Positions 19,553 through 32,745 of a stretch of 64,000 nt of DNA are shown here, piece by piece. Source of the stretch: Patagioenas fasciata (Eukaryota > Chordata > Aves > Columbiformes > Columbidae); NCBI RefSeq assembly GCF_037038585.1, contig NC_092525.1:30158367-30222366 (forward strand), written 5' to 3'. The notes beneath the pieces are model-generated. The model had not been told where the DNA came from. It saw nothing but the letters and a program-made list of their open reading frames with translations, and did no database searches. Every line of letters starts with the position of its first letter. Positions within the stretch are counted from its first letter, which is position 1. The translations under genes were made by a program, and so were the position numbers.

Positions 19553-22500
19553 TACCTAGCCACCATAACATAATAATGCCCATATAGATAAATGAAATTA
19601 ATATCCTGCTTTTGAAATCATTCTCCTACAGAAACTGGGGGGAATTTTCTATTGATTGCAGTGTGGCCAGAATTTCTCCTATCTGCAGGAAAGCGATGTA
19701 GCCTGGTGCGTGCAAATAGACCTAGGAACTATGTAGGGAGAAAATGCAGTGCGGCTATCATTTCAGTGGACCCAATTCCTCTCTAGCCAGTGGGGATGAT
19801 ATAGAGTAGCGGAGCAATCTCCAGGCAGGAAAGCCCTTGCTTGGGAGATATAAAATTACCTTGGCCAAGACACTGCAGGCAGCAGTCACCCTACGGTGAC
19901 GGCTGGGGAGATCTCGCCTCCAACTTCTGTGATACACCTCCATGGAGGAGGAATGGTGCTGATAACTCCCTGATGCTTTCTACCACTAGAAAGGCAGAGG
20001 TAGGCCCATAAGAAGCTGTTTAAACCTTGCAAGATACTCTCATAGAGTACTTCAGATTAGGTCATAGTTACATCTTTTATCTGTTTCAAGGTCAATTGTC
20101 ACCACAGTACCATTCTGTATCAGTTCATTTGAATCGTATGTAATGTACACCCCTTTCACACTATTACATTAGGCATGAAATGTTGGAAAAATACATCTGA
20201 CTTTTCTCTAATACTAAGAATTGCTGATTCATAACCTTGATTGGAATATTAGCGGTTCTCTTACTAAGTCAGGACAATATCACAAGTTTATTAATGTTCA
20301 CAGGTCATGCCTATCTTCTAAATCACTGAAAATCAATGACAAAGAGATCACCATGGAATTGGTCTTCTCTAATTGGCAAAAGAGGGACATTCTGAACCAG
20401 AACAGTACAGCATTTGATTGTACAGCCTGTTACCAAAAAAAGAACCATCTCACTATATCTTACAGAAGCATTTACATAGATAATGTAGATTTCATATGAC
20501 TACTTTTAGATTTAGTAATAGCTTTGCAAGAATTCACATTCCTCTAACAAGAAGTTGGTAGAAAATTCAAATAAAAAGGAATCACTGTAATTACTGCATT
20601 GTAAAGGATTTATTTTATTTTTTTTAAGTTAGGTGGGAAATAGCAAGAGCAGGGAGGCTTGATGCATTCACACCACCTGGAAACCCATCCTTTAACAATC
20701 ATTCTTCAGGAGATAACTTAACTGGTTACTTCAAGAAAACGTAAAGCAGTATTACTTCTTTGTCAAATTGCCAAAATATTATTCTGAAATCCAAAATTAT
20801 ACAGTTTAATGCCTGCTGTTTTACTGAAGCAACAGTTATTACAATTTTGATGCTCTGGTTGTTAAAAATGACCGTTACAGGGAAAGAATCTTTCTTTTTC
20901 CCCTACTTTGTTTTGTCCACTTGTCCACTGCCTGGCTGTCTACCCTTCCCGTTTATGATACATGCAAGAGATTCAAGGGGATGTAAGGGTTTTTTGTTTT
21001 CAGGGTGTTTTATTTTACAAATGTCAGAATAATTTAATTCTTTTTTTTTCCTTTTTTTTTTATCTTTTTTCCCTGAACGTCTTGAGCTATAGAGAAGAGC
21101 AGCGAAAACTTTCTCAGACCTCAGTCTAAGAAGTGGTGATTTTTTTCATTTTTAAGAAAAAGGCCTTTTTCCCTGCATGTTTGTCTGGGGTCTGACTTAT
21201 GCAGAGAGCATAACATAATTACTTTCAAATTTTCAGTACAATCCTTTGCTTTCTGGCTGTGCATGTTGCATTGTCCCTTATTGTGTTATGACATCACGTG
21301 GCTATTGTACATGTGAGGGCATAAACTCATTTGCCTTCAGTCATTCATAGAGCCCCTTGGTGAAAACACAATCTGCAATTCCTGCTCTAGGAAGCAAATA
21401 ACAAAACCACCCCCTTTTGCTCTCCTTGTTTAGGTGCTCGTAATTTCTGTGTATATAAATTCTCACCAGTGAAGAATGCAGGACCAGTCCAGACCCTCAG
21501 AGATTAAAATAGACATATTTCATTTTCATTTGCTGGAGCTGCAGTAAGGGAGTGCTGCTCACTCTGCTCCAGCCTCCTTGGTACAGAGGGAGGAAAACTC
21601 CAACAAGGGAAAAGAGGCTGAATGGGCATGACGCAAAATCCAAGGAAAGCAAACCAAATAAATAAATTCCCTCACAAAATACCTAGCTGGAATTTTGATG
21701 CTTTATTTTTTACCAAATGCCACTCTATTTAAAGTATTCCACATTTCTTGGACGCAAAACTTAAAAATGTGCCTCGCAGAGGGGCTTAGAATAATAGTTC
21801 TGATTTCTTTAATAAAATCTTTCTTCTGAGATTAACTCTGGAGCTAGCAGTAAGGTCAGTATTTCATTTCATAGAAGTCAGCTCATGCTGACAAGGGTTT
21901 GGCCTTCTTAGTAATGGGCCGTTTGCTGCTCAGAAATGTGAGGAATGGCTTTCCAAAATATCGATATCTTGCCTTTGCTGGAGTTCATGATCAAATTTAG
22001 CTGGCAAGTATTGATGTGCTACAGCACCCGGACTGATGGGCTGTGAGGCTTGGGCCTTGGGCCAGCTGCTAAGGTTTGCTTTTTAAATCAGAGGCTAACT
22101 CTTCCATTAGTGTAAATCAGTGGTTTATAATAATGTCCAATGAGATTTGTGCCAGAGTAGTCCAGACTACATCCTGGTCTTAGCATTTGAAAAGGAATAG
22201 AAAAATTAGGCTGAGACCATTAGTGTTTTGTTTTCATTTGGTTTTGGGGTGTGTGTGTGTATAAACATGCCTATACACACATGTGCACCCATGAAGAGCT
22301 GCATTTAATTCCCATGGATGTTTCCCATGGCCATGTTTTTATCGTTCAACAAAGACCCAAGAACACAAAATCTTCATCCTGATGTAGTTTAATTGACATG
22401 TGCAGAGATCTCAAATAAAGGCTCTGGGATCCCTCTTTTCATCTATTAAAGGAAAGCAGGCAAGCTTCATCCCTAGCTAAACCCTTCACACAATATACAT

Positions 22501-24019
22501 CACTAATGAGGCAGCATCTATTCATATATTGTGTTTACAAATTGTTCACTGGAAATGACTGAATTCAGACAGAAGCTGGTGAGGCAGCCTGAGCCTCCAT
22601 GGGGTCTATTGTTAGTACCCAGGATGACTCCTCAGGCAAATGGGGAAGAGAGGCATGATTTGAAGCCTACTGTGCCACGCCATAGCAGCTTTGGCCCCAT
22701 GCAGGTGGTGTCTGCTCTCAGAGAATGCCTTGGATGGCTCTGCCAGGGCCCAGCAGAGGAGGAATGCAGGAGAAATGGTTGTGACAGCAGGGAGGCAAAA
22801 GCACAGCCCCATTGCGGCTCCCCAGGAAGAGGCACGCTGACCTGGGTGTATCCACTGGGTGAGAGCTCCCTGCCTTTCTTCATGAGTAAAATGTCCAAGA
22901 TGGAATGGGAGGAAGGCAATACTAGTTTGATACACACCAATGCCTTTTTGCCATGTCTTTGCAGAAGGTTTTCAACAATATTTTTTCTTTACCTAGGGAA
23001 AAAAAAAAAAGATGCAGTAAACCAGCCCCATCCAGCATTACAATGTTGGCAGGTCTGTGCAGCTGATAGTCTAGTGATGAGGATGAGGTGCAGTGATGAT
23101 ACATGCCTGTGACAATGAAAACTTGCTTGTCTATGAGATGTTTAGCATAAATAAGGTACTCAAAACCCCTTAGCAAAGCACAATCCAGACAGCACTTTTG
23201 CTCCATGTCCTTTTTTTCTCTTACTTTCCTCTGTGGCCCTTGTGTTTGCCCATATGCTCTAAAGCTATTTTGTTTTCAGTTTTGTGTATGTTTTATGTAA
23301 ATTAGAAGAATCAAGTTCTCCTGCTTGCTAAATTATAAATTGAGTGGAAATTGGCCAACTCTCTTTAGACTATGTCTATAAGTTATACAAAATAGAAGTA
23401 ATCAAGCTGAGCAGGTTGGGTTGGGGAGGGGAAGCGCATCTATAGCATGGGCCGGGTGAGCTGTGACCATGCATCGCTGTATACTGTTGATTGCCTTTGC
23501 AGCCTTGAGTATCTCTTTGCTTTAAAGTGCCGATCTAACTCCTTTCAGGCTGTTCTCCAAGACGCAGGTTTATTGCCTTCTTTGGTAGTTTGCTCAGCAT
23601 ATTCATTACACCTTGTATAAATGAACTGCTCTTAAAATGGTTTTTTCCATTCTTGCTTTAGGACCAGAGTAGATCCAGACTGCCTCTTCTGGGAGCACTG
23701 ATTCATTTTGTTTCCCTTCTTCCCCTTGTAAGTCAAAACACCTGTTGATTTTAGTGTCTGTTTCTTTGGCTTACTCCATGCTTTGGCTCCACTTCCCCCA
23801 ACCCGCACTAATTTTCTTATGCTAGAGATTTGCCCTGAGTTATCTTCTCCTTAGTAGCCCACTGCAACCTCACAGTAGGACCATAATGTAAGAGTGGGAG
23901 CCTGGCAGGGTCTGGCAGCTTGAGAAGTGCTGCCAGGACAGCAAGGGAGTCAGCTGGTGTCTTGGGAGTCTGTGAGATGGTGGAGAATCTGCTACAGGTC
24001 AGAAAAGACAACCTTGCTG

Positions 24020-24860
24020 TGGCCTGTTCCTGCACAGTTAGACCAAGTTAGAGCAAGCTGGAGAGTTGGGCGGGGAAAAATTTAATGAAATATAACAAAG
24101 TCAAGCGTAGAGTCTTGCATCTCAGTAGGAACAACCCCAGGTTCCAGTATAGGTTGGGGAATGACCTATTAGAGAGCAGTGTAGGGGAAAGGGACCTGGG
24201 GCTCCTGGTGGACAGCAGGACGATCATGAGCCAGCACTGTGCCCTTGTGGCCAGGAAGGCCAATGGCATCCTGGGGTGTATTAGAAGGGGGTGGTCAGTA
24301 GATCGAGAGAGGTTCTCCTTCCCCTCTGCTCTGCCCTGGTGAGACCACATCTGGAATATTGTGTCCAGTTTTGGGCCTCTCAGTTCAAGAAGGACAGGGA
24401 ACTGCTGGAGTCCAGCACAGAGCAACAAAGATGATTAAGGCAGAGGAGCATCTCTCTTATGAGGAAAGGCTGAGGGAGCTGGGTCTCTTTAGCTTGAAGA
24501 AGAGGAGATTGAGGGGTGACCTTATTAATGTTTACAAATATATAAAGGATGAGTGTCATGAGGATGGAGCCAGGCTCTTCTCAGTGACTACCAGTGGTAG
24601 GACAAGGGATAGTGGGTTCAAACTGGAACACAAGAGGTTCCACTTAAATTTGAGAAGAAACTTCTTCTCAGTGAGGGTAACAAGAACACTGGAACAGGCT
24701 GTCCAGGGGAGTTGTGGAGTCTCCTACTCTGCAGACATTCAAAACCCGCCTGAACACATTCCTGTGTAACCTCATCTGGGTGTTCCTGCTCTGGCAGGGG
24801 GATTGGACTGGATGATCTTTTGAGGTCCCTTCCAATCCCTAACATTCTGTGATTCTGTGA
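24020..24860 (+). mobile_element. CR1 LINE, 5'-truncated 3' end
   Basis: CR1 ORF2 C-terminal sequence is recognisable ([44 protein letters not shown] at about 24140-24285, then [31 protein letters not shown] at about 24450-24550) with frameshifts between blocks. It ends in ATTCTGTGATTCTGTGA (24844-24860). It has lost the RT catalytic part. Confidence 0.93.
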
Positions 24861-25210
24861 AGCTTTAAGAAAAAGACACCCAAAATCAGACCCCTAAGTC
24901 TATCACTACACATTTTAAAGAAGGGTGAATTTTGGGAGCCAGGAAGGACCAGTGTTATCATAAGAAGATATGGGTATCATCCTACTCTACAGTCTGATAT
25001 CAGGGTTCCTCTTAAAAATGTCAATTTTCAGAAACCTGACAAACCAAACTGTCCCTAAAAGAGGTGACCAATTGCAGCCTCAGCACAGGCAGAAATGTCT
25101 GTCAGGCAGTGGCCATGCTGGTGTCCACCTGCCAGCATGTCCAGCAGCACTGGCCGAGGGCAGACTGGTGCAGCTTGGTGCAGCCCATCTGCCCATGAGC
25201 ACCCAGATGC

Positions 25211-25298
25211 ATTGGAGCAGAACTCGGGGTGATACCATAAATCAGTGTATTGGGGCAGAGCTCAGGATGATACCGTAAATCAGCTAATTGGGACAACT
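25211..25298. repeat. 38-bp tandem repeat, about 2.3 copies
   Basis: Copies start at 25211 (ATTGGAGCAGAACTC), 25249 (ATTGGGGCAGAGCTC) and 25287 (ATTGGGACAACTC). Each full copy contains GATACC(A/G)TAAATCAG. The period is exactly 38. Confidence 0.85.
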
Positions 25299-28200
25299 CT
25301 GTTCTCTGTCCTTTACTTCTGTGCCAGAAAAAATCATTTTAAGACAGGTGGTGTAATGGTGGTGTAAGGCAGTTCTTGTGAAATCTTGAACAACTTTTTC
25401 AGGCCGGCATGAAAGAGCCTGTGAAGGCCATTGCCATGGAAAATTCAGTTTAGAAATGAATTGCTGCGGGGGGCAATTGTGGGTGGTGGGTGATCTCCTC
25501 AGGCACAGCCTCAGGGGCACAGGTCTTAGGCGGATAACACGCTCCCCTGTAATGCCGGTCCTGTACATCTGCTGGGTCCTGGGATGTCTGTGCAGGTCCA
25601 CAAGCCCTCTCAGCCAAGCCTGTCTCTGAGATGTGCTCGGTAGGCTCTGCTGATTCTGACAGGACTGAAGCATGTGTTTCATTGAAGGGGATCCCAATGG
25701 AGTTGGTTCTGCCTGAGTAGACAGGGGACCTTCAGGAGTCTCGGGCTAGGACCTGCAGGGCACAAATGGGACCCTCTCTGCTCAGCCTCTACCCTGCAGT
25801 TATTTAAGTTTGGACTCTCTTTCGCTGAGTTCATAAAATACATGCCTTTTACTTTAATTCATTAAATACTTTGATTCAGTGATATAATGTGAGAATGTGG
25901 TTTATTCTGTCCAGTCAAATGTTTACTGAGAAGTGATAAAAAATATCCAACCTGTCTTTTTACAGCTGCTTCTTTTATTTCAAAAGGAAGGCATAACCTT
26001 TCATTTCCTGCTGTGATTTTTATTAAACCTCTACCTATTTTATTTGTCAGACCACACATAAATTTACTACCATTTCTGTTTCCAAATAGAAGACATACAG
26101 GTTGGTAAGCAGGCTGCTATTCCTTGAAACCTATAAAAGGATCATTTTAATCCATGGAATTGCTAATTAAAGCTGCTTCTCACTATACAAAAATTAAGTT
26201 AACAATAATTAATGTAGCCAGCCTGGAACCTTAGGAAGCTACTGCCAGCAAGTGTCTTTTGCTGCACTCAAGAGGATGCAGTTTGATTGTTGGCACCAAC
26301 AGACAGGTTGGGAATTGTAAACATGGTAATTAGCAGTAAGTTTCTGGATCTCAACTTGCCAGACTGGCAGTCTGATTCTTGGAGTAGTTGTCACATGGGA
26401 GGAAGGAAAAACAAAGTAAGGGAATTAGAGCAACCTTGCATTGCTCCACCAACATATGCCGCTGGACCAATGTTTTTCTTGGCAAAGATCTCTGACAAGG
26501 AGTTTAAAAGCAGCGTTGCAGCCCTGCTGCAAACTGTGAACCCCACTGCAGGCATCAACCAAGCAACTGTCTCTGGCTCCTCTGCTCAAACCATGAGTGT
26601 TGCTCCATGGAAAGGAATTGTAGAACCTGAAATTCCCCTGCTCCACCTCTACAGTGGGGCACAGTGTTGATAAGGTTATCAACAATAATGGGATTAAAAG
26701 AGTTAAAATCCAGCTTTTGCAGTAATCCCAGAGTGTTCTATTGTTGAGCTATCAAAGATTAAGGTTATAGTAACCTTATTAACCCTTGGTGTAGTGTAAA
26801 TAAAAAGGAAATGTCAACCTTAATTCTACCATGAAATTAAATCTTTACTTCTCTAAATGATGATTCAAACACAGCTTACTCCAGCCAATGTGGTTTATGA
26901 AAATACAGAACCCATGTGAATTTAAGAAATCCCATCAGAGAGAGAGAAAGGGGGGGAAGGTTCAATAAACCATGGCATTTATTTAGTTTAAAATGAAAAA
27001 ACAAAAAAAATCTGGTTTGTGTGTCTGCAGGAACTATACCTAGAGCAAACAACTTCTGCAAAGAATAAGACAGGGACCAAGTGCTCATGGTGTAAAGCCC
27101 TGTGATGCAGTGAACACAGCTCCTCCAGACTGCAGCAGCTCAGGCTCTGGCCCTGGGCAGAGCAGCTGACCCTGCGCCAGGCAGCAGCCACAGCACTGCT
27201 CATGGTGTCCCTGTCCACTGCTTGCCAGTCATTGTGTGGCCTCCTTAGTGCTGACCCAGCGCCAGGGACTGGGTGTTCCAACAGGAGAGATTGAACCAAT
27301 CATTGTTCCACCCGTGCTAGAGACAAGATGATGAAAACCAAAAAATGTCAGAAAGAAAATGGTTGCTGAGCCTTGTGGAAAAAGAGAGCCAGGTGCTGAC
27401 GTGATGGGCACAGATTTTCCTGGCCAAGCTGATTTCTAGGAGGTGAGAGCTGCCTCTGTTGGTAATGGATTGTTCCCCACACACCTGTGCTGGGCACAGC
27501 CCCTGCTTCCCCGCCCTCGGAGGCTGAATCTATAAGTGGATGTGAAACTACCCTCTGGGACTAGCTCTCCTACCTGAAGAGAGGGAAGGAAGGGTGGATG
27601 TACTGGGTGTCACTTAGAAGTCAACAGGATGTGGTACAGGTAAATATTTATTTATTTGTGGGGAGCAGGAGGGGAATTACAGTAGGCAGAAATGGGCTGT
27701 GTGCACTTTGTTATGCTTTTTTGACTGGGAGGAAGAATAAAGTAGTGGTAAAATGGAGTGATTCAGAATGATTCTGCATATTAAATAACTTAAATACTCA
27801 CTTTGAGTCTCCAGCAGAGAGGTAATTAAGTATTAAGGAGCTGCATATAGCAGGAAGTGAACTCTCTGGAGGGCAAGAGGCATTGCCAGAGAAAAGAGAT
27901 GGTTTTCGTGGGGCTGTTCCCAGGCAAGAGGGGCTTTGCCACTTCAGCAAAACCCTGTCTGCCCTGCGGCACCTGCACTTCCTGGAAATTGCTGTCTTTG
28001 TGGATTGATAGAGCTGGGGAGTGGGCATGATCTGCCTCTTCATACTGCTTACCCCAGTCCCCATGAACTTTGGTGAAGTTGCATTATCAAACTCAGACTC
28101 ATAAAGTAGCTCAGTTTAAGATGATTTTCCTCCCTCCCCTGACTGAATCATACTCTTCTGTGGGGTAACTTGTCACAGCTCCAGAGCGTGCACCAGTTCA

Positions 28201-31200
28201 GATGCACCTGCTGGGTCCTGGGCTGCCTCTGCTGCTGCAATCACTGCCGCAAACGCAAGCTGGCTCGCTCTGGCTCTTCTTGTCTTTCTGCAGTGTAGCA
28301 ATAGACAGTGGCCCATGGGGTTGTTCAGAAATATTACTGGTTTCCACTGCTGGCATAATGCTCCCTCCTATGTAGTATCCCTCTTCCAGAAAATTTCCCA
28401 GTAAAATAGTAAATGGCAACTGCAGAGCAGTAAAGGAGATGGTGTATTTGTTTGACTGACATTTCAGAGCTTGCAGAGCAAATGCAATTAGGATCTACAG
28501 CTTCCTTTCTTCATGTTGCTACCCCAGAAGAGTTGCTGTTAGGTTCGGCTTAAGCCTGCTTCCCGCTCTGTATCAGCCTCAGGGTAGAGGAGAGGCTCCA
28601 GGAGGGAGGGGGGCAAGTCCCCGCGCCTCAGCAGGCACCCTCAGCTTTGGGAGCAGCTGGTGTCTCGTGGGGCTCAGGTAGGACAGGAGCTGTTGCTGCT
28701 TCTCCACTGCTGGCACTGCAGCTCCAGGCAGCAGAGGGGTGATTTTGGTAGTAGGTGTGAGCTTCCCCTGGACTCAGCAGAGCTGGCACCAGGGTGGCCC
28801 CCCAGCACTCAGACCCACACTCCTCATCGGGGAGAAATCCCTGTTGGTGCCCATGGATCTGTGCGAGGAGAAGCAATCCAGGATTTGGGTTACCCCGGTC
28901 TTCACTGGGGGCAACTGCTCCTTTCTTTGGAGTTTTGCAGGGTCAACAGTTGATGTGCTGTGAGCACATTGATACACACTTGATGCATCAGAAAGAGGTG
29001 GGAAAAAGGTGGCAGTAAGCTTTCAGATTTGTCTGGAGGAGGTAATTGAAAACAAATTGCTACCAAAAGCCAAGGGGTGCAGTTAATTGTGGTGAAGCAC
29101 TGTGGGTCACTCGCCTGTAGGGAAAGACTGCTAGAGAAAGGGCAGAGGTCAAAATTGTTTCTCTCCTGGTGGGGAAAGAGGGTCTCAGCCATATAATTTG
29201 GTTTGTAGGGTTATTCTGTAGCTCATAGACCCTGACATGAAAATCCAGGCCCACAGAGCAGTGCTTTAATCACTGGAAATAATGCAGCGGGTGAAGGCAG
29301 GGGCAGCCATGGCTTGTCTTTGTGGCAGAAGCTGCTGACGCTCCAGCATCCCTCCTGCCATGGGCAGGTCCGACCCCCAGGCAGCACATGGCAGGAGAGG
29401 CATGGGCAGCTGCTGAGGCCCCTCTTTGCTGGGTCCTGCTTGAGGGAGGGGGCATGTAAATCCTGGACTTGGCTGAAGAGAGAGCAGCATGGTGGAGGCT
29501 GCGATGTGCACAGAGCCACCAAGCTACTAGCCTGCTCCAACTGGGAGTTTTACCTTTCCTTTTGAGCATTGCTGCCATGCATTGCTTTATTTGTCAACAA
29601 ACTTAAGCACTGCAATGTTTGCAGAGACTCCATTAATATTACACAATTCAAACATGTTTGTTTTAAGAATAAGAGCTCTGTTTTACAGCAAGTGTGTGTA
29701 CCTGTGTGTGCAAGTGCACATACACACACATACTGCAGTAGTTCAGCATTACGTGGAGTTAGCTGCTGAATTAAGCTGGCAGTCTGAAATGTGTTATCAA
29801 CCTCTCATAGGGTCAGGCATAGTCCCTGTACAACAGAGTGGAAAAGTCTGAGTGGCGCTGGTGAGAATGTTTTCCTGGCTAAATTTGCTCATGTTCAGTT
29901 TGTAACTTCACAGTACCCTTCTTTTCCATTATTTCCTTTTATTTGTATAAACTGAAGGGAAAAGATGAGGGGAAAATGGCTCTCTTGTGGAAGGAAAGAT
30001 CTTGGCAGGACAAAAGCTCTGTGTATGCTGCTGAATACTGCTGGATACAAGAAGCTGCTGAACATAAAGTCTATGTAGTGAACTGAAGGCATTTACAGAG
30101 GGCCAAGTGGCTTTTTTTCATAATAACCTCAGGGCCGAGGGAGTTTCTTGGGGCCAGGACATCTGGGAGCTCAGGGAGCTTCAGTGGTCAGAGTGGTACA
30201 TTATTGCAATGAACAGATACAACATAATCCCCCAGAAAAATAACACATAACCACATGTTCAAAGCCAAATGCCCTGCTGAAGCCGTGGGCACCTGGGCTT
30301 CTTCCGTCCTGCTGCTCCCCTCATTGGGGTGCAGTGCTGAGGGCCTTAGCTTTGCCTTAGCGTGGCTCTCTGCATGGAAGCACAACCGGTGTGGCACGGT
30401 GTTCGGGGCGGCGAGCACCCCAGCCCTCCTGCTCCTTGCTGGGGTGGGACATCTCTGCCAGGGTGGGCAGGGTGCTGCCCGCAAGGCTGAGCGGGGCTCC
30501 TCCCTGCCCTGCCGAGAGGATGCAGCTCAGTAGTATCAGGAGGGGCCCTGTGCTTTTGACCTCAGATTTTTTTCTTGCATATGCATAAAGAACAGTGTGG
30601 TGGTGGAGGGTTTTAATGGAAGGAAATTGAGGAAGCCAGTGAGTTGTTGTCAATGGTATTTATATTCATAATTTTAAAATTCAGTGCAATTTTTTCCAGA
30701 AACTTAATGTTACCTTTAGAATATGAGAGCAGGATGTCACTGGAAATGATAAAAAAGGAGGGTCTCAGTTAAAGAAACTGCAACTGAGGACCTCCCTCTC
30801 CAGTATCTCTCAATGTTTCTACTGATGAATTTCCAAATAGCTACTCTAAACCTTTAGAAATCCAAGTATTATTTTCAGATAGTATATCAACACAATGATT
30901 TAAGCCTGACGTTCACAAAATAAAAGGTATTTGTCACATGAAATAAATCCCTGCAGTCCCTTCTTTGGGTTAACTCAGTCCCCAAGTGAAAAGCTGAGGA
31001 CACCAGAATGCTGAGTGGGTGGAGAAGGGTAGAGGGAATTAGTGTGATGAGCTGAGGAGTCCTGGTCCTCTGGTGTAACCCATGCAGCACCCTTCCTGCC
31101 CAGAACTGTGCTTCCAGGCATGATTCAAGCCTCCAGCACCTTAGCATTCCTGCACAATTACAGGAAACCAGATCAGGAAAAAACCTGTTTACTACAGCAT

Positions 31201-32503
31201 GGTCTAGTTTTTAGATCCAAACAGATTGCTGTACATTGGGTGTGAAATTCCCAAATGTTTTAGTAATGATGCTGGAACCTCTCTGACTGACAGCTCTGAG
31301 CAAAACATTTTCTGAGGTTATGTAAATGCCTAAAAAGAAATCTAACCTTAAATCTTAATTGTGTAGCAGATTTGAGTTCTGTGAAATCTAGGCACTGCCA
31401 AATTTTAAAGTCATGCTGCTACCTTACATAAATACTCATAATTACTTATTGTAAGTGTCCTAAAAAGATCTTTGGTTCACCAAAGGAGCTAGAAGAAGGT
31501 GTTACTGGGCTGCCCCATCTACACCAGCTGCGAGCAGCACACAATGCTGCCCAGGCCTGTTCCAGCAAGAGTGGGAACCGAGTTCCCTTCAAGCCCAGCC
31601 AGAACTGTGGGTATCGGGAATCACATCCCAGGCAGAGGAATGAAGCTACTTCCATTTCTGATGTCCACTAACAGGGTAAAGAAACCTTTCCTGGTGCTTC
31701 TGTGTTCTAGCCTGATGCAGAAACAATTATAAAACACATTTATAAATTCCACCCAGGTGTTGCAGCCCTTGCTACAAATCTCAAAATATATTTGAGATTT
31801 ATTAGTATGGTGCTGCTTCTGGCACAAAGGATGTGGGGGACAAAGAGCAGCGGCATCTTTGCTAAAGGAAGCACATAAAAACCTGTCAGTACCCTTGTAA
31901 TTTAATGCTTCTAACTGTTGTTATCCAAACGTCATTGTACTTAAAATTATTCTGTGTGCATTTATTCTGAGATGTAAAATACTACCTGGTATTAAAAATG
32001 TAATAGTAGCTTGGATTGTTAAGAGTACATTTGATGTTTTTGTGAGAACTCTTGTTAGCTCTTATTGTCTTGTCCTTGGTGTGACTTAAAGTAGAAAACC
32101 GAGAGTTTACTGCATTTAGAAAATGTTCAGAAATATGTGCTTAAGTAAAGAGAGGTCTTTATTTTCAGTGTTTGAATAGGTATACAAAGATTGATTGAAT
32201 ACAGGCAAAGTCTATGTGGTAGAGTTTACTAAATAATGGTTGTACTTGATTTTGCAGAATTGTCCATGAATAGCTGACAAAAAATATTTCCCGTATCCCA
32301 CAACTTCTAGAACTGGCTGACTCATTATTGTATTCAAGGAGTTGTACCTTTGAGCTGTGATCTCATGCATATTAAAAGTTGCCATTGATTTTTTTATTAT
32401 TATTTTTATTTTTTGGAGGGCATTGAATCAGGGTCCTAAAGGACTGTGACATTTTTGAAACAAAATATTTTTTATAACCTTTCTCTTCTGTTGCTTTTCC
32501 TAG

Positions 32504-32596
32504 ACTGGGTGAGGAATTGGTGCTAAATCATGGCAGTGCCCACCTCTCCTCTCCTGGAGGGAGCAGAGGGACAGGGAATCCTAGCAAAGGGAAAAG
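32504..32596 (+). ncRNA. candidate exon with strong splice sites (93 nt)
   Basis: The acceptor has a long pyrimidine tract (CCTTTCTCTTCTGTTGCTTTTCCTAG, ending 32503) and the donor AAAAG|GTAAGA at 32597 is near consensus. An ATG at 32530 (ATCATGGCAG) reads 22 codons to the donor. I recognise no protein. It lies 18 kb downstream of miR-137 on the same strand, so a downstream host-RNA exon is possible. It overlaps the start of the polypurine tract, which weakens the case. Confidence 0.25.
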
Positions 32597-32745
32597 GTAA
32601 GAGAGGAAAAGCACAGAAGGGAATGACTGGAAGTAGCAGAGGAAGGGAAGAAATAGGAAAAAGGAGGAAGAGAATCAAAGAGAGCCAAGGGAATGAAGGG
32701 AGAGGAAAAAGGAGTAGAAAAAGGAAAACAAAAGGGAAGGCTGAA
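32565..32745 (+). repeat. long polypurine (GA-rich) tract
   Basis: About 180 bp on the + strand is overwhelmingly A and G (GAGGAAGAGAATCAAAGAGAG style) with few pyrimidines. It produces a spurious lysine/arginine/glycine-rich reading frame. Such tracts can form triplex (H-DNA) structures. Confidence 0.8.

Larger units (their letters stand above)
15311..24019. other. non-coding DNA downstream of miR-137
   Basis: No protein-coding exon seen. It holds the old palindromic repeat near 17.1 kb, the AT-rich block at 17.4-17.7 kb, TA microsatellites at 18.2 and 19.5 kb, and a TGACATCACGTGG (CRE/E-box-like) site at 21289-21301. A 93-codon open frame at 20221-20499 has no recognisable content. Confidence 0.5.

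Noticed and set aside
20221-20499. 93-codon open frame in AT-rich DNA
   Set aside because: No ATG at the start, no splice signals of note and no recognisable sequence.
25211-25298. Direct repeats considered as a CRISPR-like array
   Set aside because: Contiguous 38-bp tandem copies without spacers in an animal genome.
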